From positions 17,981,941 to 18,045,940 of the forward strand of contig NC_088795.1 of NCBI RefSeq assembly GCF_011386835.1: 64,000 nucleotides of DNA, in the 5' to 3' direction. Made by a program: the position numbers and the translations under genes. Shown here in pieces: positions 37,563 through 46,969 of this stretch. The stretch comes from Chrysemys picta bellii. Taxonomy: Eukaryota > Chordata > Testudines > Emydidae. The notes beneath the pieces are model-generated. The model did not search any database. It saw only the letters and a list, made by a program, of their open reading frames with translations, and had not been told where the DNA came from. Positions within the stretch are counted from its first letter, which is position 1; the number at the start of each line of letters is the position of its first letter.

Positions 37563-37860
37563 TCCATAGCCTGGTAATTAGGGCACTCCCCCAGGACAGG
37601 GGAGACCCAAGATCAGGTCCCTGTTCCAATTACTATTTGAACACAAATACTTTAACCCACCTATTTAAACCAAGTGGAACAGCTTCAAGAGGAGAGATTG
37701 AGAAAGCCCCATACCAGACTTTCCCATAGCCCAGTGGCTAAGGCACTTGCCTAGAATGGGGGAGACCCAATCCCAGATCCCTTCTCCACATCAAGCAGAG
37801 AGGGGAATTAAAGCTCCGTCTCCCACATCCCCAGTGTAAGCTCTCACCACTGGGCTAAAG
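37563..37860 (+). repeat. tRNA-like SINE units, two in tandem
   Basis: Two units begin with a Pol III A-box-like motif: tagcctggtaa at 37567-37577 (degenerate) and tagcccagtgg at 37737-37747 (exact match to TRGYNNARNGG). Each is followed by 'gagaccca' and a decayed B-box-like segment. The layout suggests a tRNA-derived SINE present twice, about 170 bp apart. The B boxes are poor, so the units are old. A complementary tail near 37843-37860 (ccactgggctaaagctta) mirrors the start of the second unit and makes a hairpin. Confidence 0.5.
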
Positions 37861-38329
37861 CTTATAAGCCAATGGGGGTGCCACTGCTGCCACCGCCACC
37901 TCCTCTTTGGTGAATCTTTTGCTTGCTTTTGTCAACATGCTTGAAAGTCAAAACATTTTCTTTCTACATTACCTAAATGTTTAGGGTCAATTTTGTTTGT
38001 TTGGGTAATGTAGAAATCTTTCACCTGTTTTGACACAGGATTGGGTATTTTTGTTTTCCTCTCCTTTCAATTTGCCAAACAAACAAACAAATCTCAGCAC
38101 TATCATTTTCAGTTTGACCCCAAATCAGTTTCTTTTTAATTTTTCAACACTGCCAGCAAACCAACAAAATCCCTTATTTGCCCAGCTCTAATCCTGAGTG
38201 AAGTAATGAATTGAATGCGCTCAGACTGAGCCTAGGATGTTTGTCTAACAACCAATGCACCACAACATAGGACAGCCTAACATAGTCACAATTCCCAGCT
38301 CATGACAGGCCGCTCACGCGCTCATGTTT
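37861..38329. other. Non-coding stretch with possible hAT-like fragment
   Basis: About 37920-38192 contains Phe/Lys-poor AT-rich sequence that ends in 'tttgcccagctcta'. This is similar to the right end of the hAT element at 41885-42303, so it may be a diverged relative. The left end is not clear. Confidence 0.35.
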
Positions 38330-39080
38330 GAATAGTAACCGTTAGGAACAGTAACTCTTTTACTGCTCTGACTCGTCTTTAAGGCCCATTTGGGGAGTCA
38401 CTCGCCATGTGGCCTGACAAGCTGCCCTGTGATTGTTCAGACCATCGTCTCACTCACTCGCTCCGTGGCCTCTCAGGCTCCCAGAGCTGCAATACTTTAC
38501 TCTTCATGGCTTAGCCTTCTGGCCAAGCCACATTAAAGGCCCCCCCCCTTTCCAGGGTGTTATCAAAGTCTCCTTCTAAACTGTCCCCAGCAGTCCCCAG
38601 ATAGGCCACCCATAGCATGTCACTCCCTCAGCAGGTGGTAGGCCCACTCTCTATGCTGGGTTCCTTGACCCAGCAGTTCAGGCCTTTACTCTCCCAGCCC
38701 TTACTGCTCCTTCCCTGGACTACTTCCTACACTCTCCAGTACAGGCTCCTAGCCCCCCTTCTGTCAGGAACCATGACTGCAGGTTTAGTTGGGGATTGGT
38801 CCTGCTTTAAGCAGGGGATTGGACTAGATGACCTCCTGAGGTCCTTTCCAACCCTGAGAGTCTATGATTCCTCACTGCAGGTCCTCCTTTGCTGCTGCCA
38901 GCTCCCTGGCTTTATAGAATCCCCACTTGTTTCTGCCCAGGTGAGCTTCATCCCCAGTTAAGCCTCATTGTGTCCTAGCTCCCCTCCAGGTGCAGCCTAT
39001 GGCTAATTGGCCCTTCTTGCCTACATTAACCCTCCAGGGCTAGTGTGGGGTGAATGCCTCCTCATTGTCATATCAAACCT
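38330..39080. repeat. GC-rich LTR-like interspersed repeat, copy 2
   Basis: This block has the same character as 4240-5200: short pyrimidine-rich phrases, 'cagcagttcaggcctttact', and a right end with 'ctagtgtggggtgaatgcct'. It is interrupted by a CR1 tail at 38786-38870. I infer a solo-LTR-like repeat; without alignment the family and the left boundary are uncertain. Confidence 0.4.
38786..38870 (+). mobile_element. CR1 3' tail insertion
   Basis: The segment carries 'ttggggattggtcctgcttt', 'gactagatgacctcctgagg' and 'tctatgatt', the conserved CR1 3' terminus. It is flanked on both sides by actgcag (38775-38785 region and 38873-38879 region), which may be a short target duplication within the GC-rich repeat. 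It is extremely 5'-truncated. Confidence 0.8.
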
Positions 39081-39634
39081 GAAGTGCCATATTCAATAGT
39101 TCAGCTGTAAGAATGACTCCTTCACAGCTTCTAAAGCTTATAAAACAAAAACCTTACTTACCATCGATGGGTACCATTCAATATTTCTAGCAATCACAAG
39201 ACAATTGTATTGAAATGCCTCTCACGCACCAAATAGTGTGGCCACATAATACTGGGGTGAAATCCTGACCTATGTAAATCAATAGGGCTAAGATTTCACT
39301 CTGAGTTATTAATACACCCTGAAGCCTGAATTACTGCACTCCATGCCCTGCATTGACAACTTGCCCCTACATTAAAGGGGTGCATTTATCTTTGCCGTAG
39401 CTGGAAATGGATGGATAGAAAGGGCAACAAGGAGGGTAAAACATGTTCAGACACTAAGCAAGGGAAGCTTAAGGGAAAGCCATTAAATGTGACTGCAGAA
39501 GTTACAATGATATATTTCAAAGCCATAAGACATGGTTTCTGTCATTCAGAAATATTTAACCTGACTAATGGAATTTCTAGGAGGAGGAATAGGGATGAGT
39601 TATACCAGACTTTTAAGAAAGACCAAAACCATTG
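39081..39634. other. Non-coding stretch
   Basis: A piece of the old 'tgaaatcctgacctatgtaa' repeat lies at about 39250-39310. Nothing else is supported. Confidence 0.45.
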
Positions 39635-39779
39635 ATATTCCTTCCTAACAGGAAACAGTTAAAGAATATATTTGTGCTAAAAGTCCAGTGACCATAGCAC
39701 TAAACTCAGAAGAGAGTGACAAACGAGATGGTATAAACACACTGCTGTTTACTCACTTCTAAAGATTATTTTACAATGG
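39635..39779 (+). repeat. Dispersed direct repeat, copy 1
   Basis: About 145 bp are closely similar to 43141-43280, beginning atattccttcctaacagg and ending attattttacaatgg. Differences are single-base changes and a few small indels. The copies are in the same orientation 3.5 kb apart. There is no inverted terminal repeat and no protein. It could be a short LTR, a dispersed repeat, or a local duplication. Confidence 0.75.
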
Positions 39780-41884
39780 ATGATAAACAAAAAAACTCAA
39801 GATGTAAGACATACTAAAGGTTCGGCTTCAGGACATGAGTAGAGCCAAAATAATATGCAACGAATGAAGTTTGCTATTCATGAGTAACAGTCAGACAAAG
39901 GCTCAATCTTGCAAACCTTTATTCACACAAGTAGTCTTTAGCTATAGGCAATTACACTGAAGTCAATGGAGCTAATCACATAATGCTTTGTGGTATCAGG
40001 CCCAAATGGGTCCAATATCTATAACCTTCTCTTTTTATTAAAAGTTATTCTACCTGTTCCGTGTCTCCGCCAGACTGAAATTCTGAGATATGGAACTAAT
40101 GACCTATAAACTTCATAACAAAGAATATGATATTCTGCTGCAGTTTTCTTGGTGGGCTTAAGTTATACAATTATTGTATTTTACACGCAATTTTGTGTAA
40201 GTGTAGATGACACTATTGAGGGTCATTTACCTTTATACATTGTTGTTAACTTTTCATCATTGCAAAATCAGTACATCAAAAAGAAGGCAGTACATCAACC
40301 AAATACATGATTTCATAATATAACAAAAATAGATTAAATCCAGCAAAGTACTCTAGCTTCAGGAACTTCACTTTAAAATGCCCATCAAAATTATTTTATG
40401 GGATAATTAAGGAAGCATCTGCTACAATGTGTTAACTATGAAAACTAAGGGGAAAAGATTGAAGGTGAAGAAGTAATTACCATTTGTAAAATGCCCTTCA
40501 TCCCAAAGGACCCTAAAGTGTTTTACAAATTATACAGTACATAGACATCACTTCACCCGCTACCTCTGCAGATCTCTGCTGAGGGAGACATGGCCAGCTC
40601 CGTAATATGTTCCTCCCTTTCCATCAGGCTTGTGGAAGTCCTTCCATGCAGATCAACATCTAGGGTTGGGTAAAGGGGAACCTGCCATGCACAGCAGACT
40701 TTCCCCTTCCTCATCACAAACCTCTCTGTAGACACGTGGAGAGAAATCAGCACAAGTTATTGCCCACCCAATCTCTAGTAACTTGGTCTACTTCTTCCTC
40801 TGCATTGCAGAACCCATAACTGAAGGAGATTTCTAGACCCTAGTGGTAGGAGGAGCCCCTGCTAATGTGGCTTTTGCAGCCGCGACGCTGTCAAGCAGTG
40901 GAGGGAGGACTGGGTGCCAGCATGGAGGCAAGAGACCAGCTCAAGAATTATCTGTGGAATTAGGGAGCTGAACCCAAGGTCTTATGCTGGGAGATGGAAA
41001 ACTTCATCCACTCACAATACAAGAATGAAAAACAAAAAAATCCATGAATGGAAACTGGGGATGAAACCCTGGCCCCAATGAAGTCGTCGAGAATTTCCTA
41101 CCCGCCCGCCAGCCATCACCAAAGACCAAGCACCCTCAGCTTCCACTGATATCAATGGAATTGAAGGTACACAGCACTTCATAGGATATTGGTTTCAATG
41201 GGAGCAAAAACAATTGCTTATGTCTTGTCTGCAACAGACATCCTCCCCTCTCCCCCCCTCACACACACCCCTATGCTCCCACCTGGGAGCTCTGGGGTAG
41301 ACAAGATTCTAACAACCACTGGCTTATTACCACCGTACGATCTAGCCCTCTTCTAAGCAGAGTGGAGCTACACTGATGGTATCAACAGAAGGAAATTTTA
41401 AGAAAAAAGACTAATGTAAATACTGTACAGCCTCAGTGAGGTGACAGTTGGAAAAGGAAAGGTTAAATTCCTGTGACAATTATAATGCTAGCACTTTTTT
41501 AACTTGGAATGGTTAAAGTATAGATGTCTGGGACAGATTTGCTACCTAAATATGCACATGATGTTCACTGCTTTGCAAGTTCACAAAGAAACAAGATTTA
41601 AAAAGGAACCCCCAATTCTTATATCCTCCTGAATAACTTCTACCAGGAGCAAGTGTCAGTATGTAATTACTATAATCAGCCTCCATGTAATTTTTGTTTT
41701 GCTGAGTGGTGTTTTAGAATAAACATTTGATGTGCAAAAATTCTATCACCCAAGAAATTAAAAGAATAAACAGCTGCTATTTTTGTGGGTTTTGCCAAAG
41801 TAAAGCTGTATGCACCCTCTGCTGGCATTGTGGAAGCAGCTATAAAATAAAAAAAAGGAGTTAGGCACCCTGGGGAGTCCTGAC
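39780..41884. other. Non-coding stretch
   Basis: Old repeat sequence with 'gaagtcaatggagctaatca' lies at about 39895-40010 and a short MIR-like piece at about 40475-40530. No gene is recognised. Confidence 0.45.
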
Positions 41885-42303
41885 TAGAGCTGAGTGAAAT
41901 ACTAAAAAAAATCCAGTTCCATTTGAATTTAAACTAATTTTTTAAAAACATTTCATCAAATTTAAAAAAATCATTTTGAATAACAGAACCATTTGAGGTC
42001 AACTCCATTTTTTTTTCTTTTTTCTTTTTTTTTTTTTCAGTCAACTCAAAAAAATTTTTTTTAGTTCTTCATTTTGATGAGAGTGTTTTTGGGTGTTTGT
42101 TACCCTTTTATATCGGGAGGGGAAGCAAATTTGAAAATGAAATGCTGTTTTATTGATCAAAACAAAACATTTTGGGGAGAAAAAAAATGTTCAGCCAGAA
42201 CTATTTGTTAAATTTGACCCAAATTTGTGAATAGTTTCAAGGACCTAAAAAAATGCATTTTTCAGCAACATTTCTGTTCGCTGAAAAAAAATTGCCCAGC
42301 TCT
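41885..42303. mobile_element. hAT-type element with 8-bp target duplication
   Basis: The ends are tagagctgagtgaa and ttgcccagctct, an imperfect inverted repeat of the AGAGCTGGGCAA type. The perfect direct duplication gtcctgac flanks it at 41877-41884 and 42304-42311. The 419-bp interior is very AT-rich with A- and T-runs and has no open frame of note. The 93-codon frame beginning near 42321 lies outside it and looks like chance. Confidence 0.85.
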
Positions 42304-42311
42304 GTCCTGAC

Positions 42312-43140
42312 AAATGCCCATTGACAGAAGGATTTGAGCTAACACTACTCCATTTATGGGATGGTTTGCAAAGATATTTTGGCATGTTATGGCCCCTACA
42401 TAAACAACATATTGCTAACCAACTAATTTCAGTTCCATTCAAAGTGCAGAGGAGAAAAATAAATCAGTTTTTGCAAAATGGAAAAGGACAAAAATCACTA
42501 ATTGGAAAAAATGGTATTTGCATTTTTATGACTGTTACAAAACAATGGAAAACAAGAAAAAATAATAGCAACAGTTACTTGTGTGTTCTTTTCATTAGGT
42601 GAGGACACTAGCCATCTAAAGCAAAGATATTCCAAATTTCATGAAAAGGCCTGCCCCTTGCAAGTAATACTTTACTGAGTACTGAAAGGATGCTTGGTGC
42701 TGTATAACACCATGTGGTCACTGAATCAACGAACTTAAAATCTGGTTATAAGCTTCTGAAGCAAAGTGCTTATGGATGAAAACTGGGGAGAAGCTCTGTA
42801 GGCCATGGAAGCTGCTAAACTTTTATCCTTCTGCAAATACACATCCAGCTGTCAAAGAGGTTTTCAGTTCTTCACTTCACAATAGAGACAGATCCAAGAT
42901 GAAACCCCAGATCCAAACATTCCTGGACATTTGGGAACATTCAGATCAAAACACAAACTTTGAAGCTCAGGCCCATCTCTCCTTCAGAAACAGGTGCTCA
43001 AGTGTTCTGTTAATAGCCAATCCTGTATTTAGGGCCAGATTTAAATCTTTTTTTTCTAATTCTTGGTCAGTCACTCTAGGCTCAAAGCAAAAGACCAAAA
43101 AGTTTCCTTAGTAGTTTTCTCAGCTGAAAGCACATTGATC
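42312..43140. other. Non-coding stretch
   Basis: No repeat boundary or gene is supported here. Confidence 0.45.
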
Positions 43141-43280
43141 ATATTCCTTCTTAACAGGAACAGCTAAAGAATATATTTGTGCTAAAAGTCCAGAGACCAT
43201 AGCATTAAACTCAGAGGAGAGTGATGAATGAGATGGTATAACACTGCTGTTTACTCACTTCTAAAGATTATTCTACAATG
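43141..43280 (+). repeat. Dispersed direct repeat, copy 2
   Basis: Counterpart of 39635-39779. It shares runs such as 'gaatatatttgtgctaaaag' and 'ctgctgtttactcacttcta'. The divergence is modest, so the duplication is neither very recent nor ancient. Confidence 0.75.
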
Positions 43281-45112
43281 TTATCCCTAAACATATTTAG
43301 CAAATATGCTCACCAAAATATAGATTAATACACCATGGGAAGGCTACCAAGAGTAATGCCATATTAGAGACATCACAATATTGTATACGTTAACCTGTAA
43401 GAGACTTGGCAGACTGCCACCACAGCAATCAAACACCCCAATATTGTTTGGTACTCGAGAGTAAACGTTCTTTCAAACGTTGAGTTTTATAGCCCAGTAA
43501 TATATGGTACCTAATTTAAGTAGTGTATCATTATGAAATAGGAACTGCAGTATTTTGTGGCCCGTGTGTCAGTTAAGTGCTTCTTACGCACTTTTTTTTT
43601 TTTTGGCTATTAAATCACCATGACACTGCCAGTTTATAGTAAAGCACAGCCTAGGCATTGTACCATTATCAAAAACAGCATTTTGTGTAACATGCCATAA
43701 GCCACAAGATACTACCTCCATCTTTGATTTTTGAACACATTTTTATTTGTATGTTTGCTCACAGATGCTGTCAAACAATTAAAATAACTATCCATTTTTC
43801 TCATCACAAAAATATGAAGTTTTTAAAAACTGCATCATCCTCTAAAAATCTCTGTGATTATTCATTCTTAGAAATGTTTTTTTTTCTTTCAAACTCGCCG
43901 AGTGCTGGGATTGTTATGAATTAGTCATAATTCTCTGTATATGTCATTATAGCAATATATGTGTCAAAATGTACATATTAAACTTTTGTTTCACTAATTG
44001 ATTTATGATCAAAAAGTCCTCCAGGTTGCATCATAAATCACACACGTTCATGAGTACTATATTCTGTGTTTGAACCTCTACTTTAGTTGACAGATCTGAA
44101 AAATGACACAATACATGACTGCCCAGTGACTATTCATGTTTGGATGGTGAAATGACCAAATTATTCCAGCTAATACACCCTTTCTGATCTATTCTGATGG
44201 TATTATGCATCTTAATATTGTCTGTGCATCTCAAGTGAATGGTATTAGACTATGTCTCCTTTTAGGAGCTCTTCTAACAATCATACAAAAAAGGTGAATC
44301 TAGGAAGCTGCTCTTTTGCAGCAAAGCCCCATCCCAACAGAGCTGAAGTTCATCTTCTTGTACATATGCACTACCCATATCTGCATAATCCATCTGTGAC
44401 CAGAATGATGAGGGAGTGGTAGCATCAAGCATCCCCTGTAAGCCATTCGGCTTCCAGTAGCTTCCTTAAGTCAAAAGCCTTCATGTAATTTTCCATATAT
44501 CTTATTGCTTTGATGGACTAGACTACTACCATTATGGTTTATGGTGGCTAGCTCACCCATACCCAATGAATTTGTTGCAACACGAGCATAATGCATAGTG
44601 GGATGGGCACCATGATGTTGGAGGGCCCCTGGAGTAGACTCATCATTTTCTATGTCTGATTCTCCACTTCCTTTTTTCTTATGGAACGATTTACACCTGA
44701 GCAAAGCGAGTGTAAAAATGTGAAATGCTACACTCACTTTACATCGGTGTAAACGACTCCACAATGGTCTTGTCTTCACTAGAAAAGAGACATTTTAATA
44801 CGTTAACTAACACATTAAACTCCTAGTGAAGACAAGGTGATCATAGTTTTAACCTACGTTAGCTGGTTCAAATAAACCCTAGGATCTCTCCTATGGTTTA
44901 CCTTGGCCAGTTAAACAGGTTAAAACTACCACTGCCTGAACAGATTTTCAGGGAGTGTCTAGACTGTAACCACCTGGAGTTACAGTGCAATCAATTAATT
45001 TGAGGTAAAAATTCTAAGGTAGACACAGCCACAGCCTGAGTGCACACATGTGAGGAGCTGAGCTAGAGCCAGCCATCAGTTAGGTGCCTATTCTGTTTCT
45101 ATCTGACTAGCT
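43281..45112. other. Non-coding stretch with a small hairpin element
   Basis: Contains the inverted repeat at 44769-44836 and otherwise unremarkable AT-rich sequence. The 102-codon minus-strand frame near 44471-44779 is not recognised. Confidence 0.5.
44769..44836. repeat. Short hairpin, MITE-like
   Basis: The 14-bp perfect inverted repeat cttgtcttcactag (44769-44782) / ctagtgaagacaag (44823-44836) encloses 40 bp. This fits the inner part of a small GTCTTCACTAG-ended DNA element; no clear target duplication is seen. Confidence 0.55.
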
Positions 45113-45299
45113 GTGTTTGGCAAGGGCCCAACGGATGTGCCTCAAACATCACAGGACAGAGAGCGCCCACGGAAGAGAGAGAAATGCCAAATTCTGAGGC
45201 TGACCATCTCCGCTGCATTGCCAGGGTTACAACATCCAGGCAGCTGTGAGGCAGGTCAGAGCCCTGCGTGGGCAACAGAGGAGCCTTCTGGGAGAATAA

Positions 45300-45420
45300 A
45301 GATGGGAGCCAAAAGCAATGACACATTGACCTCCCTGAGCCCAAGCGGGGGGAGGGGGAGGACGGGGCGGCGCAGGAAGGGGGATGGCAGCCTGGAAAGA
45401 GACAGCAGGCAGGAGAAGCT
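45300..45420. promoter_or_regulatory. CpG/GC-box-rich segment upstream of the minisatellite
   Basis: A short G-rich block (ggggggagggggaggacggg at about 45346-45366, then cggcgcagg) stands out against AT-rich surroundings and precedes the polypyrimidine minisatellite. It may be the distal half of the CpG island of the SNARE gene, now separated by the expanded tandem repeat. The inference rests only on composition. Confidence 0.35.
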
Positions 45421-45489
45421 CACCAAACACTCCCTCCCCATTGCCTCTGCATCCCAACATGTCCTGGGCCAACAGGCCTCTCCCTCTCC

Positions 45490-46560
45490 CTCCTTAATAT
45501 CCCCCTACCAACCCAGCCCCTCTGACACATCCCTCCCCACACATCCCTTCCCTCCTGCCCCCCCAGAACTCCCTGCACATCCCTCCCCCCCACCACCTCC
45601 TGCATATCCCCTCCTTCCTTTCCCCCACATCCCTTCCCTCCTGCCCCCCCAGAACTCCCTGCACATCCCTCCCCCCCTCCACCTCCTGCATATCCCTTCC
45701 TTCCTTCTCCCCACATTCCTCCGCTCCTTCCCCCCACCTCCTGCACATCCCTCCCCCTACCACCTCCTGCATATCCCTGCCTTCCTTCTCCCCACATTCC
45801 TCCGCTCCTTCCCCCCACCTCCTGCACATCCCTCCCCCTACCACCTCCTGCATATCCCTGCCTTCCTTCTCCCCACATTCCTCCGCTCCTGCCCCCCACA
45901 CGCATCCCTCCCCTCCTTCCCCCCACCTCCTGCACATCCCTCCCCTCCTGCCCCCCACCCACATCCCTCCCCTCACTTCCCTCCCCCCCCACCTCCTGCA
46001 CATCCCTCCCCTCCTACCCCTAACACACACATCCCTTCCACCACCTCCTGCACATCCCTCCCCTCCTACCCCTAACACACACATCCCTTCCACCACCTCC
46101 TGCACATCCCTCCCCCCACCACCTCCTGCATATCCCCTCCTTCCTTTCCCCCACATCCCTTCCCTCCTGCCCCCCCAGAACTCCCTGCACATCCCTCCCC
46201 CCCACCACCTCCTGCATATCCCTGCCTTCCTTTTCCCCACATTCCTCCGCTCCTGCCCCCCCACACGCATCCCTCCCCTCCTGCCCCCCACCCACATCCC
46301 TCCCCTCACTTCCCTCCCCCCCACCTCCTGCACATCCCTCCCCTCCTACCCCTAACACACACATCCCTTCCACCACCTCCTGCACATCCCCCCCCCACCC
46401 ACATCCCTCCCCTCCTGCCCCCCACCCACATCCCTTCCACCACCTCCTGCACATCCCTCCCCTCACTTCCCTCCCCCCACCACCTCCTGCACATCCCTCC
46501 CCTCCTACCCCCCACCCACATCCCTTCCACCACCTCCTGCACATCCCTCCCCTCCTCCCC
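45490..46560. repeat. Polypyrimidine minisatellite, about 1.1 kb
   Basis: The plus strand is almost entirely C and T with tandem variants of 'cacctcctgcacatccctcc', 'ctcctgccccccacccacat' and 'cttccttctccccacattcc'. Unit length varies, roughly 40-60 bp. The array creates long open frames in several frames (320, 279, 193 and 174 codons) that are not genes. The G-rich minus strand can form G-quadruplexes and the duplex can form H-DNA. It ends about 100 bp before the first coding exon of the SNARE gene. Confidence 0.95.
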
Positions 46561-46663
46561 CCGCCGGCCGCTCAGGGACATTCTAGCCCCCCCCCCCCCC
46601 CGGTTCTAAAACGGCCCGAGCCGGCGCGCGAAGCTGGAGCTGGGGCGGGGCGGGCTCGGCGCT
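46561..46663 (+). promoter_or_regulatory. CpG-rich promoter of the longin R-SNARE gene
   Basis: A 15-base C run (46587-46601) is followed by a CpG-dense segment (aaacggcccgagccggcgcg) and an overlapping double GC-box (tggggcggggcggg, 46641-46654) ending 9 bp before the ATG. No TATA box is seen, which is usual for a housekeeping CpG-island promoter. The transcription start is not determined. CpG richness continues through exon 1 to about 46890. Confidence 0.7.
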
Positions 46664-46744
46664 ATGACGAGCCTCAGCTACAGCTGCATTGCCAACGGTC
46701 GCACCGTGCTCGCCGAGCTCAGCTTGCGGGGGGGCTGCTTCCGG
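46664..46744 (+). CDS. Longin R-SNARE coding exon 1
   Basis: 27 codons ending in phase 0 at the donor CGG|GTACAG. The ATG has G at -3 and lies just after the GC boxes. The residues align with the first beta strand of the longin domain of VAMP7, including the N-G-R-T-V-L-A core and the GGxF turn at residues 23-26. Confidence 0.93.
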
Positions 46745-46927
46745 GTACAGACCCCCCCCTCCTCCCCTGGAAACAGCGCACCAGCCGCTTTGTGGACCGC
46801 GCTGACCCGGGCCTGGCCCCCGCGCGGCTGCTCTGCGGCTTGGCTTCTGTAATCAAGGTCACTGCAGAGGACAGCGAGCGATCACCCGGGCCCGGGGGTA
46901 TTTATAATGGGGAGGGGGAAATGCACC

Positions 46928-46969
<42 letters not shown>

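Noticed and set aside
39635..43280. Full LTR retrotransposon bounded by the direct repeats
   Set aside because: The interval contains no gag, protease or RT relic, and I see no convincing primer-binding site or target duplication, so I list only the repeat pair.
45113..46075. 320-codon open frame rich in Pro, Ser and His on the plus strand
   Set aside because: Most of it is the polypyrimidine minisatellite read through. Open frames of comparable length exist in the other strand's frames across the same array, which is a low-complexity artefact.
45420..46581. Gly/Arg/Cys-rich minus-strand open frames (193, 279 and 174 codons)
   Set aside because: They are the complement of the same minisatellite. 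The repeated peptide is just the repeat unit in different frames, with no start context or exon structure.
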